Shown here: piece by piece, positions 33,060 to 40,746 of the stretch
Numbering within the stretch: position 1 is the first letter of the stretch
How the letters are laid out: each line of letters begins with the position of its first letter
DNA from: Kordiimonadaceae bacterium
Lineage (GTDB): Bacteria > Pseudomonadota > Alphaproteobacteria > Sphingomonadales > Emcibacteraceae
Reading direction: 5' to 3'
Length of the DNA: 41,967 nucleotides
NCBI GenBank assembly: GCA_018660225.1
Contig: JABJKT010000088.1
Location: 1 to 41,967, forward strand
Notes under the pieces: generated by a model
What the model was told of the DNA's origin: nothing
Database searches by the model: none
What the model saw: only the letters and a program-made list of their open reading frames with translations
Translations under genes and position numbers: made by a program

Positions 33060-34472
33060 TTAAGCTTTAATACTAAATAGACCTGCTTCATCATAGATCA
33101 CCCGGTCTTTATAACCGTCAAACCAAATGGCGTCCGGGTTACGGCCAACAATCGCTGTATGACCTTTCTTCGGCGCATCTTCCGCTGAACGAAGAAGCTT
33201 AAATATAACCACACCATTTTCACCGCCTTTGACGCCTTCCATTGGCTCATTTGTCACGGCGACAACTTCTGTTTTGCCGTAATAATGGGTGATGGATAGT
33301 CTGGCATGTGCTTCGACACCGGAAAGACCACGCTGCGATGTATTTAAGATGTTCCAAGCTTCTTCAATTGTAACGTTAAAGGCTTTATGGCCAACAATAT
33401 CGCGACCACAGAAGAAATAATGGTTTTCAACTTTCATGCGTCGCAGTTCACGTTGCATAATGCGAAGCGCATCTGAATCGTTATTGATATTTTTAATAAT
33501 TGGTGATTGGTTATCAACGGTAATCCAGCCACGCTTGCCAAATTCTGCCACTGCACGTTTTGTAGCAGGCACCCATTCAAGGCCGCCACCTTCAACATCA
33601 ATATAATTACCGTCTTCGTCTTTGGCGAGAAACTCATCCGGGTGATTAAAATGGATCATGAAACGGATTTTCGTTTCTGGGTAGGCAACGTGGAAATCAT
33701 CAACCATTTTCCAGAAACTATCATCAAAACGTTCCGGGAAAAACGCAAGCTCTTTAGTACCTAGACGGATACTTTCGATACCCGCTTCTGAAAGAGCCGC
33801 CCACCATGAGGCAATGCCTTTATTAGCAAGAACCATTGGATCGCCGCCAGACATAAGAATTTCACGAAGTTTTTCACGGCCCGTATCAGGATGATGGCCG
33901 CCATTTTCTTCAACTAATCTATTATGCTCACGAATATAATCCGTAAGCTCCTGAATTTGCGCAAGTCCTTTTGCCTGAATAGAGCCATCTTCACGAATAA
34001 TTTCTTTTTTGGCGATTAGTTCTTCCCGGTAACAAAAGCGGCAATGAGCCGAACAAGTAGAGGCCACATAAATAAGACCAAGTTCATATTTATGAATAAG
34101 ACCTTCAACAGGGCTATAGCTCATTTGTTTTCCGGGATCTTCTGAACCGTCAAGATCAAAAGTTTCATTTGGGCTAGCTTTAATCAATGTTCTGATCGGT
34201 GAACTCATTCTTGCACGTTCAAAATAATGCCTAGTCATTTTAACAGGCATACGCGCTTCAAGATCACGGTCTGTGCCTTTGAGCGCTGAAATGGCATCAA
34301 TTTCTTCCTGGCTATAAAAACTCTGCATATCTTCATCAACTTTACCATCGATGAATTTTTGTAGGCCAGCAACAATTTTACGGTCGTATTTGGCGTTTTC
34401 AACAGTGCTCAGGAAGTCAGCTTCGCGCTCGCTAGGCTGGTATTTCTTTTTGATCGGTTTTTGAACATTCAT
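33060..34472 (-). CDS. KamA-family radical SAM 2,3-aminomutase of unknown substrate
   Basis: A 470-residue radical SAM/PLP protein. The iron-sulfur motif C-x3-C-x2-C is CSAHCRFC (Cys140/144/147), followed by Arg149 aligned with the carboxylate-binding Arg134 of clostridial lysine 2,3-aminomutase. LMSGGDPMVL, FNHPDEF and the PLP lysine Lys400 (HYYGKTEV) are also conserved. The two Asp residues that hold the lysine side chain in the clostridial enzyme (293, 330) are replaced: FFCGRD gives Gly356-Arg357, and the second site is Ile/Thr. A substrate with a distal carboxylate is therefore plausible. ATG at 34472 has AAGGGG upstream; a longer frame lacks a site. First gene of the operon. Confidence 0.88.
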   Translation of the reverse strand: MNVQKPIKKKYQPSEREADFLSTVENAKYDRKIVAGLQKFIDGKVDEDMQSFYSQEEIDAISALKGTDRDLEARMPVKMTRHYFERARMSSPIRTLIKASPNETFDLDGSEDPGKQMSYSPVEGLIHKYELGLIYVASTCSAHCRFCYREELIAKKEIIREDGSIQAKGLAQIQELTDYIREHNRLVEENGGHHPDTGREKLREILMSGGDPMVLANKGIASWWAALSEAGIESIRLGTKELAFFPERFDDSFWKMVDDFHVAYPETKIRFMIHFNHPDEFLAKDEDGNYIDVEGGGLEWVPATKRAVAEFGKRGWITVDNQSPIIKNINNDSDALRIMQRELRRMKVENHYFFCGRDIVGHKAFNVTIEEAWNILNTSQRGLSGVEAHARLSITHYYGKTEVVAVTNEPMEGVKGGENGVVIFKLLRSAEDAPKKGHTAIVGRNPDAIWFDGYKDRVIYDEAGLFSIKA

Positions 34473-34606
34473 AATAGTGCCCCTTAATGGCTTGGATTTA
34501 CTTGGCTGAAGATAGATTTTATTACCAAAACTCACTTCAAAATATTGCGTTAAATTAAAATTTGTCCTAAAATACATAAAATTAGGTAATAAAACAACTC
34601 ATTGTT

Positions 34607-34624
34607 ACTCATAAGTTCATGAGT
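34607..34624. promoter_or_regulatory. Dyad ACTCAT-N6-ATGAGT in the LysR/KamA divergent promoter
   Basis: A perfect 6-bp inverted repeat with a 6-base spacer, 22 bp before the LysR start codon, in the 174-bp gap shared with the KamA-family gene. Position and symmetry suit a LysR-type binding site used for autoregulation and for the divergent operon. A GTTATTGTAAT box overlapping its right arm (34623-34633) recurs at 37595. Confidence 0.45.
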
Positions 34625-34646
34625 TATTGTAATGGATATTAGATAA

Positions 34647-35537
34647 ATGTTAGGACAAAGAAGGCTCATTCCCAGCACCAGTATGCTGATGGCATTTGAA
34701 GCATCCGCCAGAAACGGCAGCTTCACTCTTGCGGCGCAGGAACTTAACCTGACCCAGGGGGCGATCAGTCGGCAAGTAAGCGCACTTGAAAAACAGTTGG
34801 GTGTCGTGCTTTTTAAACGCATAAAAAAATCGATCAAATTATCTGAAGCTGGTGAAGTTTACGCCAGCGAAGTCGCAAGCGCACTTCGAACAATCCGAAA
34901 CGCGTCTCTCAACGCCATGAGCGATACACAAGGCAAAACCCTCAACCTTGCCATCCTGCCAACTTTCGGTATGCGCTGGTTAATGCCAAGATTTCCAGAT
35001 TTTCTAAAAAAGAACCCGCAAATCACCGTTAACTTCACCAGCAAACTTTCCCCGTTTGATTTTGCCAGTGAAAATTTACACTGTGCCATTCACTTTGGCC
35101 ATCCCAATTGGCCGAGCACAGAAGGCACCTATTTGATGAGCGAGCAAGCCGTCCCAGTCGCTGCGCCGTCTTTCATTGGTGATCATACCATCAGACAGGC
35201 AGAAGAACTGACCCATTTACCACTACTTCATATTGAAACAAGACCTGAGGCTTGGGCCGATTGGTTTAAACAAAATGGCATTAGCCCCCCAAAGGACAAA
35301 GGTATGGTACTAGAACAATTTTCTATGGTCAGCCAAGCCGCCATCGCCGGAATGGGTGTGGCGATCCTGCCCCATTTTCTTATTGAAACCGAACTTGAAC
35401 GCGGTGAGCTTGAGATATTAATGAGCATTCCACTGGAAAATAGCGCCGGGTATTACCTGATCACACCAAAAAGCCATGAAAGCTATGCCCCCGTCGTCGC
35501 CCTGAAGGAATGGTTACTTGAACAGACAAAAGAATAG
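34647..35537 (+). CDS. LysR family transcriptional regulator, GcvA-like
   Basis: A 296-residue LysR-type regulator. The N-terminal winged helix-turn-helix is clear (FEASARNGSFTLAAQELNLT, then QGAISRQVSALEKQLGVVLF), and the effector domain begins near residue 95 (LNLAILPTFGMRWLMPRF), the pattern of the GcvA/AmpR branch. It is divergent from the KamA-PcaIJ-aminotransferase-PcaF operon, the standard layout for a LysR regulator and its target. The inducer would then be an amino acid, keto acid or pathway intermediate. Only a weak GGA precedes the ATG. Confidence 0.92.
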   Translation: MLGQRRLIPSTSMLMAFEASARNGSFTLAAQELNLTQGAISRQVSALEKQLGVVLFKRIKKSIKLSEAGEVYASEVASALRTIRNASLNAMSDTQGKTLNLAILPTFGMRWLMPRFPDFLKKNPQITVNFTSKLSPFDFASENLHCAIHFGHPNWPSTEGTYLMSEQAVPVAAPSFIGDHTIRQAEELTHLPLLHIETRPEAWADWFKQNGISPPKDKGMVLEQFSMVSQAAIAGMGVAILPHFLIETELERGELEILMSIPLENSAGYYLITPKSHESYAPVVALKEWLLEQTKE

Positions 35538-35605
35538 TGAATAGTTATTGATTGAGCCAAAAAAATAATTACAAATAGTATTTAATTATAAATAAAGGAT
35601 CCAAG

Positions 35606-36436
35606 ATGGCCGTATCACGTCAAGAAATGTTAAAAAGACTTCATAAACAAATTGACGCCGGCGTTCCGATCGTCGGCTGTGGTGCGGGAACGGGAATTTC
35701 TGCAAAATTTGCTGAAGCTGGCGGGGCGGATCTGTTGATCATTTATAATTCCGGACGTTACCGTATGGCAGGACGTGGATCGCTCGCAGGATATATGTCT
35801 TACGGTGATGCCAATGGTATCGTCATGGAAATGGGCGCTGAAGTGCTTCCCGTTGTAAAAGACATTCCAGTTTTGGCTGGCGTATGCGGCACAGATCCGT
35901 TTCGCCTTATGCCCGTTTTTCTAAAGCAGTTAAAAGACGCCGGTTTTTCGGGTGTACAGAACTTTCCCACAATGGGTTTGATTGACGGTAACTTCAGAGA
36001 TAACCTCGAAGCGACAGGCATGGGCTATGATAAAGAAGTCGAAATGATCCGGATCGCTCATGAAATGGATATGTTCACTTCGCCTTATGTCTTTAATGAA
36101 CAAGAAGCCATCGATATGGCCAAAGCCGGCGCCGATCAATTAGTGGCTCATGTGGGGCTAACCACCGCGGGCAGCATTGGCGCGTCAGTTGCTTATAGTC
36201 TGGATGAAACCATCGAAAAAGTAATGAGCATTGCTGCAGCAGGTCGCAGCGTTAACCCAGAAGTCATAGTGATATGCCACGGTGGACCGTTAGATGAGCC
36301 GGAATCAGTTGAAATCGCCCTATCTAAAATGCCCGGTATTAACGGCTTCTTCGGCGCATCAAGTATTGAAAGACTGCCAACCGAGCGCGCAATTACAGGA
36401 CAGGTAGAGGCTTTCAAAAAGCTGCCTTTGGCTTAA
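35606..36436 (+). CDS. TIM-barrel protein of the phosphoenolpyruvate hydrolase family
   Basis: A 276-residue TIM barrel of the PEP_hydrolase type. Seen are GCGAGTGISAKFAEAGGADL, IIYNSGRYRMAGRGSLAGYM, VLAGVCGTDPFRLM, GVQNFPTMGLIDGNFR and VAHVGLTTAGSIGA, with the phosphate-binding-like C-terminal FFGASSIERLPTE. Members are named for a proposed phosphoenolpyruvate hydrolase activity or appear as N-terminal domains of sensory proteins and Tm-1-like viral resistance proteins; the true reaction is unsettled. AAGGA precedes the ATG. It lies between the LysR gene and the aromatic oxygenase genes on the same strand and might hydrolyse a ring-cleavage product, but that is conjecture. Confidence 0.82.
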   Translation: MAVSRQEMLKRLHKQIDAGVPIVGCGAGTGISAKFAEAGGADLLIIYNSGRYRMAGRGSLAGYMSYGDANGIVMEMGAEVLPVVKDIPVLAGVCGTDPFRLMPVFLKQLKDAGFSGVQNFPTMGLIDGNFRDNLEATGMGYDKEVEMIRIAHEMDMFTSPYVFNEQEAIDMAKAGADQLVAHVGLTTAGSIGASVAYSLDETIEKVMSIAAAGRSVNPEVIVICHGGPLDEPESVEIALSKMPGINGFFGASSIERLPTERAITGQVEAFKKLPLA

Positions 36437-36497
36437 CGTTCCCTAAAAGCATTATCCTTTTGCCTGAACTAATAGCGGTAATCATTGACTGAATCAT

Positions 36498-36515
36498 CAC
36501 TGTTATGATAATAAC
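36498..36515. promoter_or_regulatory. Palindromic box upstream of the extradiol dioxygenase-like gene
   Basis: CACTGTTATGATAATAAC, 33 bp before the start codon. It matches 37566-37583 at 17 of 18 bases, and GTTATNATAATAAC is a near-perfect palindrome, so both are likely operators for one regulator. Confidence 0.5.
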
Positions 36516-36548
36516 ATTATTAAATGAACATAAATAAAGGGTATCTTC

Positions 36549-37556
36549 ATGGCAGAAATTGTTTTTGGGTTTGGCACTTCTCATAGTCCGCTGCTTTCAA
36601 CGCCGCCGGATATGTGGCATTTACGGGTTCAGGCTGATAAACAAAACCCATCACTGGAATTTCGCGGCAAATCCTATGTATTTGATCAACTTGTGAAGCT
36701 TCGAGCAGATGAAAATCTTGTGCATCAGTCATCACTTCCCGTGCGCACAAAAAGACATGCCGCATGTCAGAGTTCAATTGAGCTATTAAAAAACAAATTA
36801 ACAAAAGTTGATCCTGATATTCTGATTATTATCGGTAATGACCAGCGTGAAGTTTTTAGTGAAGATTTTACCCCGGCCATAAGCATGCTAAATGGAGACA
36901 CCGTTGAACACTCAGCCATTTCGCCCGAACGATTAAAAAAAATGCCGCCCGGGATTGGCATCGCCGCGCAAGGGTCATCTGCTAAAGAAGATACTACCTA
37001 CCCAATTGATAAAGAGCTTTCAAACCATATACTTAGCGCCCTTAACGGCGAAGGTTTTGATATCACAGCCATGAAAACACTGGAAGCCGGCCCCAAGAAA
37101 CGAAAGGGCATGTCACACGCTTACGGCTTTGTTTATAATAAACTTATGACCAAAACTATTCCTGCAGTTCATATTTGTCTCAATACTTTTTATCCCCCAA
37201 ACCAACCAAGTGCCGCAAGGTGCGTTGCGCTCGGCGAAGCGATCGGACGAGCCGTTACAAATTATGACAATAATTTGCGAGTTGCCATATGCGGTTCAGG
37301 CGGACTAACCCATTTTGTCATTGATGAAACATTTGATAAAAAAGTCAACGAAGGGCTTAAAAATCTCGATATGGATATATTATCAAGCCTGCCGGAAAAT
37401 TATTTAACATCAGGGACTTCTGAAATTAAAAACTGGATCACTACGGCGGCTATTTTAAAAGGCAGCGGGCTAAAGATAGATATGTTTGATTATATCCCCT
37501 GCTACAGATCAGAAGCCGGAACCGGTAATGCAATGGGCTTTATGACCTGGGAATAA
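36549..37556 (+). CDS. Class III extradiol ring-cleavage dioxygenase-like protein (LigB family)
   Basis: A 335-residue protein of the LigB superfamily, which cleaves catecholic rings next to the diol using Fe(II). Visible are the first ligand in FGFGTSHSPLL (His12), the catalytic-His region GSGGLTHFV (His255) and the third-ligand motif GTSEIKNWI (Glu292). The second ligand motif, normally a D-H pair after a hydrophobic strand, reads IIIGNDQREVF, so Gln99 replaces His. AYGFVYNKLM and NTFYPPNQPSAARC are family features. The neighbouring HpaB-like hydroxylase could supply the catechol. Given the substitution, a different reaction or metal is possible. AAGGG precedes the ATG. Confidence 0.78.
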   Translation: MAEIVFGFGTSHSPLLSTPPDMWHLRVQADKQNPSLEFRGKSYVFDQLVKLRADENLVHQSSLPVRTKRHAACQSSIELLKNKLTKVDPDILIIIGNDQREVFSEDFTPAISMLNGDTVEHSAISPERLKKMPPGIGIAAQGSSAKEDTTYPIDKELSNHILSALNGEGFDITAMKTLEAGPKKRKGMSHAYGFVYNKLMTKTIPAVHICLNTFYPPNQPSAARCVALGEAIGRAVTNYDNNLRVAICGSGGLTHFVIDETFDKKVNEGLKNLDMDILSSLPENYLTSGTSEIKNWITTAAILKGSGLKIDMFDYIPCYRSEAGTGNAMGFMTWE

Positions 37557-37565
37557 GTCCTAAAA

Positions 37566-37583
37566 CACTGTTATTATAATAAC
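37566..37583. promoter_or_regulatory. Palindromic box upstream of the HpaB-like gene
   Basis: CACTGTTATTATAATAAC, in which GTTATTATAATAAC is a perfect 14-bp palindrome. It lies 10 bp after the dioxygenase stop codon and 91 bp before the HpaB-like start; a partner site lies before the dioxygenase gene. Confidence 0.5.
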
Positions 37584-37592
37584 TTACCTTAG

Positions 37593-37616
37593 GTGTTATT
37601 GTAATAGCACTTTTTT
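37593..37616 (+). terminator. Possible AT-rich intrinsic terminator between dioxygenase-like and HpaB-like genes
   Basis: GTGTTATT and AATAGCAC can pair (one G-U) around a tiny loop and are followed by six T residues. It would end the dioxygenase transcript. The stem is AT-rich and the sequence also contains a GTTATTGTAAT box, so it may equally be an operator. Confidence 0.35.
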
Positions 37617-37674
37617 CTTGATCATTACGACCATAATCTATAGTCTATCCTGATATTAAATTCAGGAGAATAAA

Positions 37675-39180
37675 ATGGATATTAAGACCACATTAGATAA
37701 ACCCGTCACAGAACGGGCAGAAGAAATGCCATCCTATAAAGGGGTAAAAGGCAAAGGCGTTAAAAATGGCGCCGAGTTTTTAGAAAGCCTTAGAGATGGC
37801 CGTGTGATCTACTATCAAGGTGAGCGCGTGGAAGATGTCACCACCCATCCAGCCTTTAAAGATATGGCCCATAAAATTGCTGAGACCTATGATAAACAGC
37901 ATGATCCTGAATATCAGGACAAAATGAGCTTTGTTGATGAAGACGGTGTCCGCTGTTCTTATTCATATGCCGCACCAAACACCCTTGAAGTACTCGAAGC
38001 CAGAAAAGGCAATACCGAAATTTGGGTAAATGATGCTATGGGCATGCTCGGACGCTTGCCTGATTTCGTCGCCAGTATGACCGTTGGTGTTTATGATTTA
38101 CGCCATGAGCTGGAAAAATTAAATCCTGAGCTTTCTAAAAATGCGGAAAGCTATCTACAATATGCTAGACAGAATGATTTGTGTCTTTCCCACGGACTAC
38201 ATGATCCCTGCATGGATAAATCACTGCGTCCGCCAGAAGATCCAGACCGCTGTGTCCGTGTTGTTAAAGAACGCGATGACGGCATCATTGTTCGCGGCGC
38301 CCGCTTTAACACATTCGGACTTTTTTCCAATGAGATTATGATCTGCCCTACTTACGGCTTTAAACCGGAAGAAAAAGAATATGCTATGTGGTTTACAGTA
38401 CCTTGTGATGCACCGGGCCTGAGCCAGATTGCCCGTGAAAGTTACGGTGGGCGCGACCCACTTGATCACCCTGCATCGGCCGTTTACGACGAAGTGGACA
38501 GCCTGATAGTGTTTGATGATGTGTTTATCCCGTGGGAGCGGGTTTTCCTGTACCGCGAACCTGTTATGGCTAATCAGCTTTTCAGAAGCGGTGTTATGAC
38601 ATGGGCCAGTTTTGCCGGTGGATCACTTTCAATTCTTCGTATGGAAATCTTATGTGCTATTGCTGAAATGCTTGCCAAAACATCAGGCATTATCAAAAGA
38701 CCGGAGGTGGTCGCCAAACTAGGTGAAATGTGCACCTTTACCGGCGCTATCCGCTCAAGTTTTGAGCTATCACTTCTAAAAGCAAGCAAAACCGCCGCCG
38801 GAAATTATAAACCGGCCAAAGCACCGGAAAGACGCGCTTTTACCACAATGGTTTCAGAACGTTTCATTGAACTAGTCGAACATATCGGTACCAGTTCACT
38901 CATCTTCCTTCCCACTGCGAAAGACTGGGATAATCCTGAAATTAAAGATTATCTTGATGTTTATATGCGCGGTAAAGAGAGCTCACCGCTCGACCGTCAT
39001 AAGCTTTGTAAATTTGCCTGGGATCTTACCGGAGACGGTTTCGGGTCACGTCAGCAAATGTACGAACGCTTGCATTCGGGCGATCCCAATGTCATGGCTG
39101 CCAATGCATGGCGCAATACTGATTTAAGTCATGCGAGAGAGCTAATCTCGGATTTTCTTGATCTTGAAGGGGACTATTAA
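37675..39180 (+). CDS. hpaB: HpaB-type FADH2-dependent aromatic hydroxylase
   Basis: A 501-residue protein of the 4-hydroxyphenylacetate 3-monooxygenase large-component family (HpaB/PvcC). The N-terminal GAEFLESLRDGRVIYYQGE, the segment RYS-like SYSYAAPNTLEVLEARK, CLSHGLHDPCMDKS and VYDEVDSLIVFDDVFIPWERVF are characteristic; the acyl-CoA-dehydrogenase-like fold binds reduced FAD supplied by a separate reductase, which is not in this window. It should add a hydroxyl group ortho to a phenol, giving a catechol for the neighbouring dioxygenase-like protein. Substrate is not determined. AGGAG precedes the ATG; the end overlaps the likely start of the MATE gene. Confidence 0.88.
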   Translation: MDIKTTLDKPVTERAEEMPSYKGVKGKGVKNGAEFLESLRDGRVIYYQGERVEDVTTHPAFKDMAHKIAETYDKQHDPEYQDKMSFVDEDGVRCSYSYAAPNTLEVLEARKGNTEIWVNDAMGMLGRLPDFVASMTVGVYDLRHELEKLNPELSKNAESYLQYARQNDLCLSHGLHDPCMDKSLRPPEDPDRCVRVVKERDDGIIVRGARFNTFGLFSNEIMICPTYGFKPEEKEYAMWFTVPCDAPGLSQIARESYGGRDPLDHPASAVYDEVDSLIVFDDVFIPWERVFLYREPVMANQLFRSGVMTWASFAGGSLSILRMEILCAIAEMLAKTSGIIKRPEVVAKLGEMCTFTGAIRSSFELSLLKASKTAAGNYKPAKAPERRAFTTMVSERFIELVEHIGTSSLIFLPTAKDWDNPEIKDYLDVYMRGKESSPLDRHKLCKFAWDLTGDGFGSRQQMYERLHSGDPNVMAANAWRNTDLSHARELISDFLDLEGDY

Positions 39181-39254
39181 TCAACATACCTGCAAAGAAG
39201 CAGCGAAAACATATTGATTTAACCACCGGCCCTGTCGGTAAGCATTTATGGAAC

Positions 39255-40535
39255 ATGGGTTGGCCGATGGTCGGTGGCATTGCCGCAACAATGGCATTTA
39301 ATATTGTTGATACCTATTTTATCGGCCAGCTCGGCGTCCCCGAGTTGGCCGCAATGGGTTTTGTTAACCCTGTCGTCATGACAATTGTATCGGCGTCTGT
39401 CGGAATGAGCATGGGAACATCGTCCGTTCTGTCGCGCGCACTCGGTAAAGGCGACCCCACATTTATACGTAATATCGCCAGTAACAGTATCCTTCTATCA
39501 TTACTACTTTCAATTGCGCTTACAATCATTGGACTTACTTTTAATGATCAGCTTTTTCGCATGCTTGGGGCGAATAAAGCCGACTTGGAGCGCATCTGGC
39601 AGTATATGCAAATATGGTGGCCGGGCATTTTTCTTATAATAGTGCCTATGGTCAGCCTCGGTCAGATAAGAGCCATGGGAAGAACCGGACTTCAAAGCCG
39701 GATCATGATTTATGCATCAATTATAAATGCGATTTTAGACCCGATATTAATTATGGGATTTTATATGATCCCGGCGCTCGGCTTAAAAGGAGCCGCTATT
39801 GCTACCATTCTAACGCGCCTGATGACGCTGATATCAGCCTTTTATTATTTAAAATTTGAATTTGACTTGCTTGATTATAGCAAAAATATTCTTGGCCATT
39901 TTTTTGACAATTCAAAAACCTTGCTGCATGTGGCTCTACCCGCCACCTGCACCAACCTGATCACACCTTTTGCCATCGGTGTCATCACCGCAATGGTCGC
40001 CACATACGGCACCAATGCCGTCGCCGCCTTTAATATCGCTAATAATGTCGAGGCTATTTGCCGGATAACATTCTTTGCCGCAGCCGCAGCCATTGCGCCC
40101 TTTATGGGTCAGAATATGGGAGCGGAAAAATTTAAGCGCATGAAAATTGCGGTGCGCTACTGTGCTTATTTCTGTATTTCCTGGGGGCTATTTCTGGCAC
40201 TCGTTATTGCTCTGGTCGGGGAAATGATGGCCCGTTTTTTTAATGACACACCCGAAGTGGTCGAGATCGCCACCCTCTATATGTATATTGTGCCGATAAG
40301 TTATGGCTTCTTTGGATTAGTGCGAAACATAACGTCTGGACTAAACGCAATGGGCCGCCCCTTACCGGGCACGAGCATTTCTTTTGTGCGCGCCATTATT
40401 CTTCAAGTGCCGCTCGCTATATATGGCGGAGCAAATTGGGGACTTGCAGGAATTTTCGGGGCTATATGCCTATCAAACATAGTGGCATCAATTTTAGCTT
40501 TTTTCTGGAACAGGCGAATACTCAGTCGGCTTTAA
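39255..40535 (+). CDS. MATE family multidrug/small-molecule exporter
   Basis: A 12-helix MATE protein, 426 residues from the first canonical start. Family features are MVGGIAATMAFNIVDTYFIG, internal duplication of the two six-helix halves, and LGQIRAMGRTGLQS. The conserved N-terminal stretch of such proteins (DLTTGPVGKHLWNMGWP) lies partly upstream of this ATG, in an open frame back to 39168 with no ATG, GTG or TTG. AAGGGG sits before an ATC at 39180 that overlaps the preceding stop codon (TAATC). Real translation probably starts there, giving about 451 residues. It exports cations or drugs with Na+ or H+ exchange; as last gene of this run it may expel an aromatic compound. Confidence 0.85.
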   Translation: MGWPMVGGIAATMAFNIVDTYFIGQLGVPELAAMGFVNPVVMTIVSASVGMSMGTSSVLSRALGKGDPTFIRNIASNSILLSLLLSIALTIIGLTFNDQLFRMLGANKADLERIWQYMQIWWPGIFLIIVPMVSLGQIRAMGRTGLQSRIMIYASIINAILDPILIMGFYMIPALGLKGAAIATILTRLMTLISAFYYLKFEFDLLDYSKNILGHFFDNSKTLLHVALPATCTNLITPFAIGVITAMVATYGTNAVAAFNIANNVEAICRITFFAAAAAIAPFMGQNMGAEKFKRMKIAVRYCAYFCISWGLFLALVIALVGEMMARFFNDTPEVVEIATLYMYIVPISYGFFGLVRNITSGLNAMGRPLPGTSISFVRAIILQVPLAIYGGANWGLAGIFGAICLSNIVASILAFFWNRRILSRL

Positions 40536-40623
40536 GCTTTTGATGGCTCTGGAATTGTATTTAAAACCTCCCCGATTATGATCCAATCCGAAGCCCGCTT
40601 AAAGGGCTGAGGCAAGGCCAAGC

Positions 40624-40741
40624 GGCCGCCCGAGCCTATGCGAGGTGGGGGGGAAGCGCGCGAGCGCGGGGGGCGAGCCCCCCATTAAAATAATAACCTA
40701 AGTGCTCAGAACCCCAATTTCCGCAGAGCGGGAAATCAATT
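40624..40741 (+). repeat. Long inverted repeat, left copy
   Basis: About 118 bp that match the reverse complement of 41847-41963 with scattered differences. It includes GGCCGCCCGAG, GCGCGCGAGCGCG and GGGGGGCGAGCCCCCC (40668-40683, a perfect 7-bp stem with a GA loop), then CCGCAGAGCGGGAAA. Two adjacent G+C hairpins make strong secondary structure likely. Confidence 0.8.
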
Positions 40742-40746
40742 AATTC

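Noticed and set aside
33060-34472. Radical SAM gene as EpmB (EF-P lysine aminomutase) or classical lysine 2,3-aminomutase
   Set aside because: At 470 residues it is longer than EpmB, sits with CoA-transferase and thiolase genes instead of efp or epmA, and lacks the side-chain aspartates of lysine 2,3-aminomutase.
40600-40612. AGCCC/GGGCT hairpin after the MATE gene as a terminator
   Set aside because: The stem is only 5 bp and no T-run follows.
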